A DNA stretch of 64,000 bases from Balaenoptera acutorostrata (Eukaryota > Chordata > Mammalia > Artiodactyla > Balaenopteridae), in contig NC_080067.1 of NCBI RefSeq assembly GCF_949987535.1, positions 3,348,001 to 3,412,000 of the forward strand, written 5' to 3'. The notes beneath the pieces were generated by a model that was given only the letters and a program-made list of their open reading frames with translations, was not told the origin of the DNA and did no database searches. Numbering within the stretch: the stretch's first letter is position 1; each line of letters opens with the position of its first letter. This document shows positions 22,185 to 33,545 of this stretch, in pieces. Both the position numbers and the translations under genes were made by a program.

Positions 22185-22469
22185 TTAGGAAATGGGTGTG
22201 AAATGGTATCTCTTTGTAATTTTGGTTTGTGTTTCCCTCATGGCTAATGATGTTGAGCGTCTTTTCATGGGCTTATTGTCCATTTGTATATCTTTGAAGA
22301 AATGTCTGTTTAGGTCCTTTGCCCATTTTCTAATTGAGTTACTTGTTTTCTCATTATTGAGTTGTAAAAGTTCTTTATGTAGTCTAGATACAAATTCCTT
22401 ATAAGAACTATGATCTGCAAATATTTGGCTTATCTTTTCACTTTCTTGAAGGTCACCACTGAAGCACAA
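22185..22469 (-). pseudogene. L1 ORF2 fragment of the older L1
   Basis: A 94-codon antisense frame with NSIRKWAKDLNRHFFKDIQM and KRRSTSLAMRETQTKITKRY, the late ORF2 region. A relic. Confidence 0.88.
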
Positions 22470-22705
22470 AAGTTTTTCATTTTGTTGAAGTCAATTTAGT
22501 TTTGCTCTGTTGCTTGGGCCTTTGGTGTTCTATCCAAAAAGGTTTTGCATACCCCCCAGGTAATAAAAAATTTTCTCCTATACTTTCTTCAAAGAGTTTT
22601 ACAGTTTTAGCTTTTCCATTTAGGTCTGTAATTCACTTTGAGTTCATTTTTCTATACGGTGTGAGGAAGGGGTCCAACTTCATTCTTTGGATGTGGCTAT
22701 CCTGG

Positions 22706-23221
22706 AATGAGTTTTTGAAATAGCCTCCTCACTGATGGTCAGTGAACATCTTGCTGGAAATCAGCTGTGTGATGAACTTCACGGCACATGGGACATCTTT
22801 ACGAGAAATGAATCACCAGAGAGTTCCAGCTTCTTTCTGCTCTACCCCAGTGAGCCCATACACCAAGTGAAAGCCTAAATGCACACCTGGAACTACCAGA
22901 GAACACTTGTACCCAGTCTCTGGACTGAGGGCTCCCTACTGGGGGGGGGCACTTAGGAATTAAGGGAAGAGTAATATCAATCATGAAAGGCCTCTGAAGG
23001 AGTTGAGTGCACTCTTCTGCACTGATCCACACAAACCCACTTACACTACAGTGTGTGACCTCTAGGTCAGAAAGTGCCTGGCTGGATACTATGTACTATT
23101 TGAGGATGCTTCATTGCCTTATGCTCTTTCCTGTTTGAATGAAAGAAGGACCCTTCCTGATAATAGTGAGTCAGAAATGATTTCCGGGAGGGTTATGAAA
23201 ATGTCTTACCTGAAAATGCTT
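22706..23221. other. Unique DNA, no gene seen
   Basis: No repeat or exon recognised. A G9 run occurs near 22942. Confidence 0.45.
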
Positions 23222-23378
23222 AAGAAAAGAGTAGATAGGGAATTCCCTGGTGGTCCAGTGGTTAGGACTCGGTGCTTTCACCGCGGTAGCCTGGGTTCAA
23301 TCCCTGGTCAGGGAGCTAAGATCCTGCAAGCTGCGTAGCATGGCCAAAAAAAAAAAAAAAAAAAGAAAAGAGTAGATA
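23222..23378 (+). mobile_element. Short CHR-type SINE, sense, tRNA-Glu head
   Basis: TTCCCTGGTGGTCCAGTGG-type A-box head, B box GGTTCAATCC at 23294-23303, A-tail. Perfect 16-bp duplication AAGAAAAGAGTAGATA (23222-23237, 23363-23378). The first ~75 bp are very close to tRNA-Glu, with a TTC in the anticodon position. Confidence 0.96.
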
Positions 23379-23789
23379 AACCATCCCTCCAGAAGGCCCT
23401 TGAATGAAATATTGTCCAAAGTAGAGGGGAGTATCACCCATCCCCAAAGTTCTGTGCTGCTAGGTGGGTGACAGGTAGGAATAAGAACAATTCCACCAAC
23501 AAATAGGGAAACCGCTGACAGTCAAGCCACCAGACTGTGAGCCCAAGTTTAGGAACAAGTCAAGTTCCTTCTGTCTCTTCAGCTCCACAAGTATTGATTC
23601 TTGTGCACAGAGGTTCACCTTCCACAAACAGCCTCTCTGTGCTTGTTTAGGAAGGGAACATACATGACAAGGGCCTTACTTCGTACTTACTGCTAAGCTT
23701 TAGGTGGGCACATTAATGTGTGCTTTGGGGGACTGTGTTAAAACTTCCATCGCTTCCCATAATTCCCCAGGGAAATCCCATTTTATCCC
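23379..23789. other. Unique DNA, no gene seen
   Basis: No recognised repeat, exon or RNA gene. Confidence 0.45.
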
Positions 23790-23990
23790 AAGAAGACAGC
23801 AAGGATTCACATAGATCTGGGTCCAAATTACACAATCTGTGTAATTTTCAGTGAGCTATTTAAATTCTTTCAGCCTCATTCTCCTCTTCAAATTATAGGA
23901 ATATAAAAAATATTTATTCATGGTCATCTTTGGATAAACTGAGATGACAAATGTAAAATCCCTGGCCCAAGTTGGGAGTTAAATATATTT
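23790..23990 (+). mobile_element. MIR SINE (sense)
   Basis: ATCTGGGTCCAAATTACACA, CAGTGAGCTATTTAAATTCT and CAGCCTCATTCTCCTCTTCA follow the MIR order. Diverged, with no TSD. Confidence 0.6.
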
Positions 23991-25574
23991 TATTCCTTTC
24001 TCCCTTTCAGTACCAAAGAGAGGGTGGGCCCTCAGTTTCAAAACTCACATTTTGGGCCTTCAATCCAAAGAATTACAAGGACCTTTAGTGAAAATGGAAG
24101 TTGGATTTATGCTTGGACACGTCAGATCCCTCTCCTTTATCATTCTGTTCCTTCAGTGGTCTTAAAGCCCTTGGCAGGCTATAGGACCTCACTTCATGGG
24201 GTCTTCCTGCCACCCTAAGAAAAACACTACTACTGTCCATGAGTTTGGTGATCCATCTGCATTCCAGAGAACTACCCAGTGGTTTAAAACAGCAGGTATT
24301 TATTTTCTTTGGTCTGAATATGCGAAGATGAAATGCAACTGCCTTTTTTCAGAAAAGCTTTCTTGGTCTGTGTCATTTGGTTAGGTTAAGTGCTGGGATG
24401 TATTATGACCTTGTCTGTGTACTAACCTTCACCCAGTGACCCCAGAGATTGTTTATGCAGATGTTTGTTGGCCACGAAGCTGAAACTAAGCCTGAGTTTC
24501 CCTAAGATGCTTTTTTGGGGGGCTCATTGTTCAGCAGGAATATTTGTTTGACTGTCAGTAAGAAGGAGCATTTATCATGGCAAGTGTTTGAGGCTCTGTA
24601 CAGAAGAAATTACTCTAAGGAGGCATGGGATCTGGCTTGGTTCTTCAAGTAACCTTGGGTGTTTAATCCTCTCAAACATTTCCATTGCCTCTGCGTGATA
24701 TGGAGGTCCTGATCTTTTCTTCCATGGGCCTCCCTGTAATGTCCTAAAGGTCATCTGTAAGATACCAGGCCTGAAGGATTTCACTCCAAGAACAAGGTAC
24801 ACATTCAAGTAGTGGTGTCTCTCTTATTTGTATTCCTGAACCAGAATTCAGTCCGGTTGTTCTCTGGAAAAAACTCAGACGTTTCTCTAATGACAATGTG
24901 TCAAAAATTGAGAACAATGAATTTAAGAACTAGGAATGAGTAAGCATCCAAAGAAACAGTAATTCAATAAGGAATTTGGCATTTATCTTCATTAGGCTGC
25001 ATTAGCATATATGTCCTTTCTTAAAACTCTGTGGATATAAGTAAAGATATTTTTAAAAAGTAGAATAAACTACTTATTTTTCAAATCAAGAGAAAGCAGA
25101 GGTATATATAAATTTCCAGAAGTACATGTTCCAAACCTCTGAAAATCCTTTCTGGAATTTGGCCTGGTATATATAAATCTAGACGTGTGAGTACAAACGT
25201 TACTCATATAACTATAAATGTGTCAAGCCCAAACTATTTGATTTTGCAGTGCAGTCAGTTATAACTTAAGACATTTAAATACACTCCCTGTTTCTACTGG
25301 AGTTCAGTGCATCCCCCTGAAAAATGTAGGACTTTGCTTTATAACAGGAGAAAAGAAGCCACAGAGAGTTATTCGAGGATGATTTACAGTCGAATATAAC
25401 TTTAACATTTTTAGGTGGAGAAATCCATCATGTTACTTTAGATTAATTTTAGAATTTTCATCTGGAAAACAAATTAGCCAAACCCTTAATAATTCAACAA
25501 AATAAAATACTACATATTTTTCCAAGACTTGGAAGAAATAAAATGGGGATTCCCAGTTTAAATAAAACCTTATG
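23991..25574. other. Unique DNA, no gene seen
   Basis: About 1.6 kb without recognised repeat families. Frames at 24024-24218 and 24575-24808 (64-77 codons) have no recognisable domain. A candidate block for conserved noncoding sequence on the weak basis of lacking repeats. Confidence 0.45.
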
Positions 25575-25870
25575 CGTGGTTGTAAGAATCAAATGAAAAG
25601 ATGCACATAAAAGTGCTTTGGAAATGGCAACGTACTCAAGCAGGGTACCAGGAGGGTTCCGAGAGCCTTGTGGTAAGGAGTCTGGCTTTGGAACCATGTG
25701 TCTCAATTCCAGCGTGACTGCTCATGTGTGAATAACTTAGTCTCTATGTGTCCCCATCCCCACATCTGTAACATAGGGGTCACAGTAATTCCCATCAGCA
25801 CATGTAAAATTCTCAGGCTAAAGCCTGGCATATAGAAAGTGCTCAACTAACGTTGGTAATGCTGATGATA
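25575..25870 (+). mobile_element. MIR SINE pieces (sense), probably two
   Basis: 25575-25655 resembles a MIR 3' part (GTAAGAATCAAATGAAAAGA, AAAGTGCTTTGG). From about 25660 a second MIR starts with AAGGAGTCTGGCTTTGGAAC, passes CCACATCTGTAACATAGGGG and ends with AAGCCTGGCATATAGAAAGT. Confidence 0.7.
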
Positions 25871-26183
25871 GTGATAATGAAGATGATGCAAATGTATTGG
25901 GGGGGAAATGAGAGGACAAGGAGAAGAAGTATCTGTTTCTGAAAATGGGAGATAGACCAGCTGACCCCATCTGTTTAAGAAGGAGTAAACAGGATAGTAG
26001 AAGCAAATTAGGTTTGGAATTAGAACAGAAAGGGATACCCAGTTCATAAATATATTCCAAGTTGAGATAATTGTCTTTCTTGGTACTGGTAGAAATATCA
26101 GCAGCAGCATTTAAAATAGTTAAAACATGAACTATTTTGAGCAATCATTGCACATTTATTATGAAGCCATGAAGTTGCAGTTT

Positions 26184-26339
26184 CAAAACACAGGAAGGGG
26201 GACTCCCTTGGCGGTCCAGTGGTTAAGACTCCGCGCTTCCACTGCAGGGGGCACGGGTTCAATCCCTGGTTGGGGAACTAAGATCCCGCAAGCCATGCGG
26301 CCAAAAAAAAAGAAAAAAAGAAAAAAAAAACATAGTAAG
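26184..26339 (+). mobile_element. Short CHR-type SINE, sense
   Basis: Head GGACTCCCTTGGCGGTCCAG, B box GGTTCAATCC, interrupted A-tail. Imperfect duplication AAAACACAGGAAGG (26184-26197) and AAAACATAGTAAGG (26326-26339). Confidence 0.92.
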
Positions 26340-26999
26340 GAGTTATGAGATGATGACTTGGGATAATAAACCCTTTTATTGCCGCAAATATGGGCGGACA
26401 GCCTTATTCAAGAATGGTAGGCAACACAGCCTGACCCCAAGGAGAGAGGGGCATCTCTCCACAAGACCTTTTCCAAAGCTGAACTCTAGTTATTCTTCAT
26501 GCCTTCGACTGTATTTTGCCCCCCATTTTCTAAGGCAGTGGCTAAATATTCCCTACGGGAAAGCCAGAGCCACCTGGGCTTTACCTTCCTGTGTCTATGA
26601 CGCATGTCATAGCAGACATATAACATGGAGAGCGGCTTCATCGCTCTCCAAAGAAGCTTCCCAAGGCCAAGCAGCTCCGCCCGCTCACCTGCCCCTCGCC
26701 TTGCTCCACTGCTGCCTCTGCCTGGCTGGGCAACGCACCTAGACTCTGGCTGGGACGCCCCGCCCCTCCTTGCTGCCACGGGGGCCGTTTCACAGGCTGG
26801 GTGAAACGGCCCCTGAGCAGATGCAGCTCTGCTTCTCCACCAGCTGAGGGAAATGGCCTGCAGGGCTATCTCAGATCTGCCAGAATTATTCCAGCAATGC
26901 TTGGCAAGAGCCCAGGCTGTTAGTTCTTCATGCTAAAACTGGAGAATCGGGGCCAATATTCTTACTAGGATGGTCTTAATTCCAAGAGTTTAAAAATAA
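26340..26999. other. Unique, GC-rich patch with GC box; no exon recognised
   Basis: The 26630-26830 part is GC-rich for this window and contains CCGCCCG and the GC-box-like GCCCCGCCCCT near 26760. Opposed frames (26350-26742 plus, 26486-26779 minus) have no recognisable domain. It could be a weak regulatory patch; no promoter can be asserted. Confidence 0.4.
26781..26813. repeat. Perfect 13-bp inverted repeat (hairpin)
   Basis: GGGGCCGTTTCAC (26781-26793), a 7-nt loop AGGCTGG, then GTGAAACGGCCCC (26801-26813). No T-run follows, and its role is unknown. Confidence 0.95.
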
Positions 27000-27448
27000 T
27001 ATATATATATATATATACACACATTACATATATATATACATATATATACACACATTACATATATATATACATATATACACACATTACATATATATATACA
27101 TATATACACACATTACATATATATATACATATATACACACATTACATATATATACATATATACACACATTACATATATATATACACATTATATATATATA
27201 TACATATATATACACACATTACATATATATACACATTATATATATATATGTACATATATATACACACATTACATATATATATACACATTATATATATACA
27301 TATATATACACACATTACATATATATATACACATTATATATATATACACATATATGTACACACATTACATATATATATATACACATTATATATATATACA
27401 CATATATATACACACATTACATATATATATACACATTATATATATATT
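26998..27448. repeat. AT/CA minisatellite with alternating unit
   Basis: About 450 bp of TA and CA steps punctuated by 17 copies of CACATTAY. The first half uses only CACATTAC; from about 27184 the motif strictly alternates CACATTAT and CACATTAC, with the C form at 27215, 27265, 27311, 27361 and 27413, i.e. a ~50-bp dimeric unit. Open frames of Tyr/Ile/His are by-products. Confidence 0.96.
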
Positions 27449-28163
27449 CAGGGAGAGGATTGGGAAGCAGCTGGGCAGCCAGGCTGAGAGGCTGGATGAA
27501 AACAGAGCAGCTGTGTTGGTCTTAAGCCCTAGCTGGCTGCGTAACCCTTGATTTCTTTGAACTCTAGGCCCGAGGATTCGGGGCCATAAAACAGAGCTAA
27601 CAAGTGCTGAACTATCTGATTTCTTATGAGACATACAGAATAGAGTTGATTGTTAAGAAGTTTGCAAATGGACATTATTGCAGAAATGCTTATAATAATA
27701 AAAGGCTAATTATAACACTTCCCCAGGTTCTGGGACTACTGTAATGGGGGAAGATAGCACACTCAAGACCCAGCACATCCATCAGAGAGCTGGCGACATA
27801 TCTACCAGAGTAAATACTCTGTTATATATGGTGATATTTCATCTGCTGACCGGCGTAATAAGTCTTGCTGGACAGCAGCTTCAGTTTAAGATAAGCAAAG
27901 CAAGCCTGGGAGTATTTTAAAGCCCTTTATGCATAGGTATATATACCTAAAGTAGGTTTCAGCCAGAGTAAAGGGGGCATCTCATGCCTCTTGGTATCTT
28001 CCTGGTGTCTTATGATTAATAAAATTCCTAGCATTCTGCCTGGCACATAGTAACTGACCGAGAAATCATCAGTTCTGTCCCTGCCCCCTAGCATTTTGTC
28101 ATCAGCGGGAGATGGCTTGGCAGACGGGCCATGGGGAGAATTGAGTGCCAAGAGTACACAGTC
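27449..28163. other. Mostly unique DNA with MIR-like scraps
   Basis: 27525-27640 (GCTGGCTGCGTAACCCTTGA, GGGCCATAAAACAGAGC) and 28013-28060 (ATTCTGCCTGGCACATAGTA) look like MIR pieces in sense orientation. No gene seen. Confidence 0.45.
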
Positions 28164-28382
28164 TAAACAAAATCAGGGGGACTTCCCCGGCGGTCCAGTG
28201 GTGAAGACTTTGCCTTCCAATGCAAGGGGTGCGGGTTCGATCCCTGGTCAGGGAGCTAAGATCCCACATGCCACGAGGCCAAAAAACCAAAACATAAAAC
28301 AGAAGCAATATTGTAACAAATTCAATAAAGACTTAAAAAAAAAAACATGTATTACATTAAATAAATAAATAAACAAAATCAG
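28164..28382 (+). mobile_element. CHR-type SINE, sense, with long A-rich 3' part
   Basis: Head GACTTCCCCGGCGGTCCAGT, B box GGTTCGATCC, and a longer 3' portion (AGAAGCAATATTGTAACAAA, TTCAATAAAGACTT) before the A-tail and (AAAT)n. Perfect 13-bp duplication TAAACAAAATCAG (28164-28176, 28370-28382). Confidence 0.95.
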
Positions 28383-29884
28383 TGGGTTTGGTAGACAGAT
28401 GCAGCCTGGGGATGGTATCTCTAGTTCCTCCTTCCCACCAGATTGTCACCTCTGTGGTACACCTACGAAGACATTTTTGAACTGTCATTGGTTACCTTTT
28501 ATTCAGTGAGAGCTACAAAAGTACCAGTAGACCCAACTGCGTCTCTTACGGACACTCTAAGACGGTGATTCCCTTTAGTGAGCGCCGCTGAACAGAGTCC
28601 TACTTGAGTATTGCTTACGGCGGCAGCGATTTTTAGAAACACCGCCAAAAGCCTTTAATCCTCTCTCCGTTGAATGTATCTTTGGGGTTGTTTTGGTTGT
28701 TAAAACCCACCTTTTGGCAGAGAGTGGAGGGAGCCAGGAAAAGGGAATTGAGGTAGGAAACAGTGTGTAGAAAGTTCCTTAGAAAAACCCTGGCCCCTGT
28801 GTTCCATCTTGCATTCCATTAGAGAACCACGGGGTAGAAACAAAGCACAAATCTGGCTGAGAACCTGAAAGGCAAGTTTCAGCAAGAGTGAATTTTTAAC
28901 AGCTTCAAAGAGGGGGGTAAAATGAAATTCTGACAACCTTAACTACACTTCTTTCTTAAAGCATTGCTATAACAATAAAAGATGAAATGTCAACAGTCAC
29001 GTACTATTCTAACAATAGTTGATAATTTTTCCTCCGTGGGAGCGCTTGCCCTTGTACAGTTTCAACTCTGTATTTTGACTGGCTGCCCAAGGACAGCAAT
29101 TACTTAAGCCCTTTACCTGCACTTGGGCAGCACAGCCAGGACCTGTTCGGCACCGCTGAGTCCTCCAGGGTTTTGCTCTTGGTGACTTCGGCCAAGCAAA
29201 TGGGTCCTATGATATGGGCTACCTACTGCCTCTGCCTTTTAAACCACTCCAATTACCTGGATTCATCTCTGAGCCTTGGAACCACACTAATGGCCATGCC
29301 TTCTGAAAAGGAGAACCCAACCTCTTTCTGTGTGTCCAGAAAACATCTTCCTGCGTCCGAAAGTCACACAGGGTCTCCCTCAGAATATACTAGAAGAGTG
29401 GGCTCTGCTCATGGTTAGCACAAGTGGTGAAGAGGGTCTTCTATTTAATTTTGTTCGCTCACCAAGCATGCTTGGAACAACTGACCTGTTCACCCACCTA
29501 GCACATCTGCTGGGGGAGAGCTACTGAGATGACTACAGACCCAGCCAGCAAAACTCCAGTGTCCTCAGGGCTGGGCAGCTAAAAGAAATGAACGAAGGGC
29601 ACTGGAAAGACATGGGGGTGGGCTACACAGGCACCAACCAGTGGAACACCATCCCTCGGCTCCAGCTCTCAGTGCCACATGCCAATGCTGGCCCATTACT
29701 GCCAAGCTTTCGGCCTTTTTCAAAAGAATTTGTTTAATGTTGATAAGTTCACAATTTTTAACCCCTGAAAAGTCAACACCAAACTTTCTAGAGACCAAAC
29801 TTGGCTCACTGGCCAGTAGTTCTTCTTCTCTGAGTTATGGTATGTGCTGTCATGAAATTCTCTCCCATCTTCATTGTCTTTGGC
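28383..29884. other. Unique DNA, no gene seen
   Basis: 1.5 kb with no recognised repeat. Frames of 65-81 codons and the start of a 185-codon frame (29641-30198) have no recognisable domain. Confidence 0.45.
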
Positions 29885-30350
29885 TGTCACAGGTTAGGTT
29901 CTGGGAAGCAGATTCTGAGACAGAGTTTATCCAGGAGGCAGTTAATTGGGGTGGGGTAGAGCGGGCGGTGTTCTCGAGATTAAGACCTCTAGTAGGAAAG
30001 AGACGGAAAAAGCTTTGGATGGAGAGAAGTAGAGCTGCAATGCTGTCTCAGTGGAGGTCTCCTTCAAGGAGGACGGAACCCGGGATGGCCTTGCAGAGCT
30101 TGCTCCAAGTTGGAAGATGGGGCCAGGCCTTTATACACTGCATAGGCCAGTCATTGGATGTGGGTTGCTTTGGGAAGGGGCATGACTTTGAGGCATGAGG
30201 TTCTCTTCAGCTAAAGGAATATCCATAATATCCATCACGGCCAATAGCAATAGCTCTCCCAGAAGCTGGGGAACCAGGCCTTCCTCCCTGCAGGGGGATC
30301 TGGGTGGTACACCACAGCATCCATCACAGTGGTAGATAGACTTTTCTGCA
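29885..30350. mobile_element. Possible ancient LTR-type repeat
   Basis: GGGAAGCAGATTCTGAGACAG followed by GGAGGCAGTTAATTGGG and later GGGGATCTGGGTGGTACACC recall a family of old mammalian LTRs (ERVL/LTR33-like), from memory only. No internal retroviral genes are present. Orientation and family are uncertain. Confidence 0.35.
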
Positions 30351-30663
30351 TGTCTAGTGTTGCTTCTGAAAACAAGGTCTCCATCATCTTTGACCTGGTC
30401 TGATATCATGCCCTAGAGAAGAGAAGCTGTCACGTTCAGTGCCTTTCCTTTCAGTCCCATCCTTTCTCTGAACCTGTTTCCCTCCCTACTTCTTGCTGGC
30501 CTGCTTGCTTCCTATAGAGGCTATTGGAACAGAATTCCTAAATCTCCTGAGGAATTCCTAGCCCTTTGATCCAACCCCAGAGCTGCACTACTGAGGCCTA
30601 TAGCACGTACTGGGGACATTTGTAAGCATAGAGGTTCAGTCTAAGTATACGGAGACGGAATAG
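30351..30663. other. Unique DNA, no gene seen
   Basis: Nothing recognisable. Confidence 0.4.
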
Positions 30664-31095
30664 ATTGACTCACTCATTTTTTCAACACTTGCCTTTTGAT
30701 GGCCTACTATGTGCCTCGTGTCGAGCTATTCACCTTGAACGCAACGTGATCCCTGTATGCAAGAGACTTGGGTTTTATTTGGCAGTGCAGGTACATAAGC
30801 AGACAAATACAGTGGTGGGGGCCCTCGTAGGGGTGATCACGAGTGTTACCTTGGAAGGCCACTTGGATTAGAGACCATCATAATCTTGGTGAAAAACAAT
30901 TCACTGAGGCAATGCCGATTGGGCCAGAGAGGGTCAGGTTATAAAATGTGTCAAGGCGGTAGAGTCTGCAAGACCCAAGGAATACTAGCACACGTGAAGA
31001 GTGGGGAAGTCAGGACCCTAACATGCTGTCCAGGTTGCAGACCTACGTGGTCGTAGACTGGGAAGATGTGAATGAACGATGGGATAACTGAGGAG
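30664..31095 (-). mobile_element. L2 LINE 3' part, antisense
   Basis: TTGACTCACTCATTTTTTCA and GCCTACTATGTGCCTCGTG are the antisense of the L2 3' terminus. The following text keeps L2 order but is highly diverged, so the right boundary is approximate. Confidence 0.6.
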
Positions 31096-31120
31096 AAAAT
31101 GAAGACCTAAACATACGCTT

Positions 31121-31180
31121 TTAATACTTAATAATAATTATTATAATTATAATTATTAAATTATTTAATACTTAATAATT
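31121..31180. repeat. AT tract with 15-bp direct repeats
   Basis: TTAATACTTAATAAT occurs at 31121-31135 and 31165-31179, flanking a near-palindromic ATAATTATTATAATTATAAT-type core. Confidence 0.85.
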
Positions 31181-31344
31181 GTTTATGGAATGTGTTCCTC
31201 CCTGTCAAATAAGGCAGGCAGTCATTAATAACTCTCATATATGGTCATTTTTTGATAAATGTAATTAGAGGCATGGCCAGTGTCCTATGGAGGGACAAAG
31301 GAGAGGAAGGCTTTAATTTCAATTGATGAAATAGGAAACTCTTC

Positions 31345-31635
31345 TTGAAGTCAATAATAATGATTAGGATAATGATATCAGTGGAAATAATAGCTTCTCT
31401 GGATGCTGGTTCAGTATGAGAGTTGTGTTAAGTACTTTCTCATGTCTGTCTCGTTTTAACTCAATTCGTCCTCTCCACAATCCTGCAGTATACTGTATCG
31501 TCATCCTCTCTGTATAGAGAAGAGGAAACTGGGGATCTCAGAAACATTAAGCAATTTGCCCAAGACAAGAAAGTAGTGGCCCTGGGATTTGAAGCCAGGT
31601 TGCCTGAAGCCAAAGTCTGGTGTCTTATCACAAAT
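31345..31635 (-). mobile_element. MIR SINE (antisense)
   Basis: GAGAAGAGGAAACTGGGGAT, AAGCAATTTGCCCAAGACAA and CCTGGGATTTGAAGCCAGGT are the antisense MIR core and tRNA side. One of the better-preserved MIRs here. Confidence 0.85.
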
Positions 31636-31834
31636 CCATCCTATCTCCTGCTTGAAACTGAGCTGGAAATAAACATGGGAGCGGGGAGCATTCAAACTGA
31701 AGTAACTGTCTTTCAAAGATAGGATGCTATTTTGCATCTGGGGGGAAGTGCAGGAGGTGTGACCAAATGTGAGGTACAGAAGTGGGAGCATGATTTGAAG
31801 GTTAAGTTTGCGAAATTAGATGACTGTCTCTTCC

Positions 31835-32400
31835 TAGATGGCTTTAAATGCTGAGCTTAGGAGTTAGGGTTTTATTCTATGTGAAGTGGGGGACCAAAGA
31901 GGGATGTGAGCAAGGACGTGGTAAGAGCTGCACTGTGAACCATAATAACTCTGTTTGGGAAGGGGGTGTTGATAAATGGAGACACTGGAGGTGGGTGAAT
32001 ACACAGAAGGAGGAGACGGAAGCCCCTGAATGTTGGCGAGGCTCTTTGTCAGCAGGACGAGGACAGGGCCAGTAGAAGGAAATGGAAGGGAGAGGCGTAC
32101 TGGAGGAGGGAAGGAAAGGATTTAGTCATTGCATCGACTCAGGTTTTGAGTTTGTGATATTGGGACCATGGGATGCAGATAAAGCTGGATGCAGAGAGAA
32201 CACGTGTGCAGTTTCAGGTTGTGAGAAGGGAGGTTTGGGCCTTGGGAGAGGCTCTGTCTAGAAGTCTCGGGAACCTCCACTTAGAGGGTTCGATGGACAC
32301 TGGGGTTTGGATGGCGTGGGTTTGAGGTTATTGAAGAAAAGGCCTCTAGGCTGAGAAGTCTGAAAGTAGACATTGAAAGAGAGGGTAAAGAAGGTGATTT
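31835..32400 (-). mobile_element. L2 LINE internal region, antisense
   Basis: GGAGTTAGGGTTTTATTCTA, GATGTGAGCAAGGACGTGGT and TCAGGTTTTGAGTTTGTGAT follow antisense L2 order, upstream of the terminus at 30664. Probably one ~1.7-kb L2 broken by a MIR. Confidence 0.55.
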
Positions 32401-32905
32401 TTTTTAAAAGTCATATTATGCATCGAATGAGTTGCTGCTGAGGCCACAGGCTGTGAAAGAAGTGTGTGAACTTTCAGTTTTAGGGTAAGAATTAATATTT
32501 AAGATTGGGGAAAACGTTTCAGAAGGGCAAGATTGACACATGATGATTTATCTCAGAATCTTCCGCAAGCCCAGTAGGTCATGTCCACATGGGAGCACCG
32601 TGTGACTTCCCACGGCCAGTGATGAACTCTGGGAGCCAATCGTCTCTGTCGTTTGTTGGCTACTCGGTACATACATCTTTCTGTTAAGCCATCATAGTCT
32701 GCGATTTAGTTCTGACTTGTTTAAAGTGCGGATTATTACTTTTAGTCTAATGACATTATAATTGCAGGTTCATTTTTACTATTCAAAAGGTACAGTTTAA
32801 AACCCCAAGGATTTAAGGCAGATTATGCTGGATGTAAAAGGAGGAAGGTATTCCCCAGTATTTAAAGAGGGTGGCAATACCTCCAGCCCTTCCAATGCAT
32901 ACAAA
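32401..32905. other. Unique DNA, no gene seen
   Basis: No repeat or exon recognised. Confidence 0.4.
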
Positions 32906-32938
32906 TTTGTGTGTGTGTGTGTGTGTGTGCACGCGTGT
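32906..32938. repeat. (TG)n microsatellite
   Basis: About eleven TG units followed by CACGCGTG. Alternating purine-pyrimidine throughout, hence Z-DNA-prone. Confidence 0.95.
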
Positions 32939-33329
32939 GCAAACTGTAGTGTATTTTATTGTTTTCTGGGAATTCTTTAATAATTTGGGTGCTCCCCTAG
33001 ATACAAGTGGGAATGTCAAAGCCAAGACTGAAAAGAAATTTCTGTTGCAGAAATTTTCACCTTAGTTGATTCTCCCAAGTAGCAGGCTGGTCGTCAGTTG
33101 TCTTTTTCTGATTATTAATAAAAATTCAGCATTTCAAATTACGTTCTCATTCTCCAGCAGATGGGGCCCCATCTTCAGGACATCTGCAGAAAACCATTTG
33201 TGATAGAATTCTTGTCATACCATAAAATTCTTATTAGACCTTAGAGATGGCAATCAGGTTGTGTCATGTTTCTTGCTAAAGATTCCTCTCCCCTAGCCTT
33301 CCAGCAAACAGTTGTACCTTTACTTAAAT
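32939..33329. other. Unique DNA, no gene seen
   Basis: Nothing recognisable. Confidence 0.4.
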
Positions 33330-33545
33330 TCTATTTTGATCGAGGTATTACGTTCACACAGTGCACAAATCACAGATGTATGGCTGATGAATTTTTACCT
33401 GTCTATATAGACAGGGGGAACCTGTGGAACCACCAGGCAGATCAAGTGAGAGAACATCAGCACCTGGAAAGCTCCCTCCGTCATGCACTCCTTAAAGGTG
33501 ACCTCTATTCTGACCACTATGCCATTGGCCAGGGACACGTGGGTT
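33330..33545 (-). mobile_element. Old L1 3' UTR fragment, antisense
   Basis: ATTACGTTCACACAGTGCAC, CAGATCAAGTGAGAGAACAT and CCTCTATTCTGACCACTATG follow the 3' UTR of old L1M families. This explains the 116-codon frame at 33266-33616, which is therefore not a gene. Confidence 0.65.

Larger units (their letters stand above)
20862..22705 (-). mobile_element. L1MA/MB-type L1, antisense, split by a younger L1
   Basis: Antisense 3' UTR (TTATTGAGATATAATCACAT, AAGTGTACAATTCAATGGCT) continues into ORF2 reversed. The element is interrupted at 21197-21791 by a sense L1 and resumes at the same base. Its 5' end is truncated near 22705. ORF2 fragments survive at 21739-21939 and 22185-22469. Confidence 0.9.

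Noticed and set aside
23238..23312. tRNA-Glu gene
   Set aside because: Cloverleaf-like head and A/B boxes are those of a SINE: it continues into a SINE 3' part and A-tail between target duplications.
26350..26779. Opposed 130- and 97-codon frames in the GC-rich patch
   Set aside because: Low stop density is expected from GC content; no domain or splice pattern recognised.
27248..27551. Tyr/Ile/His open frames
   Set aside because: Translations of the AT/CA minisatellite.
29641..30198. 185-codon open frame
   Set aside because: No recognisable domain; its second half overlaps a likely ancient LTR-type repeat.
29885..30350. Endogenous retrovirus with genes
   Set aside because: Only a faint LTR-like pattern; no gag, pol or env-like reading frames anywhere in the window.
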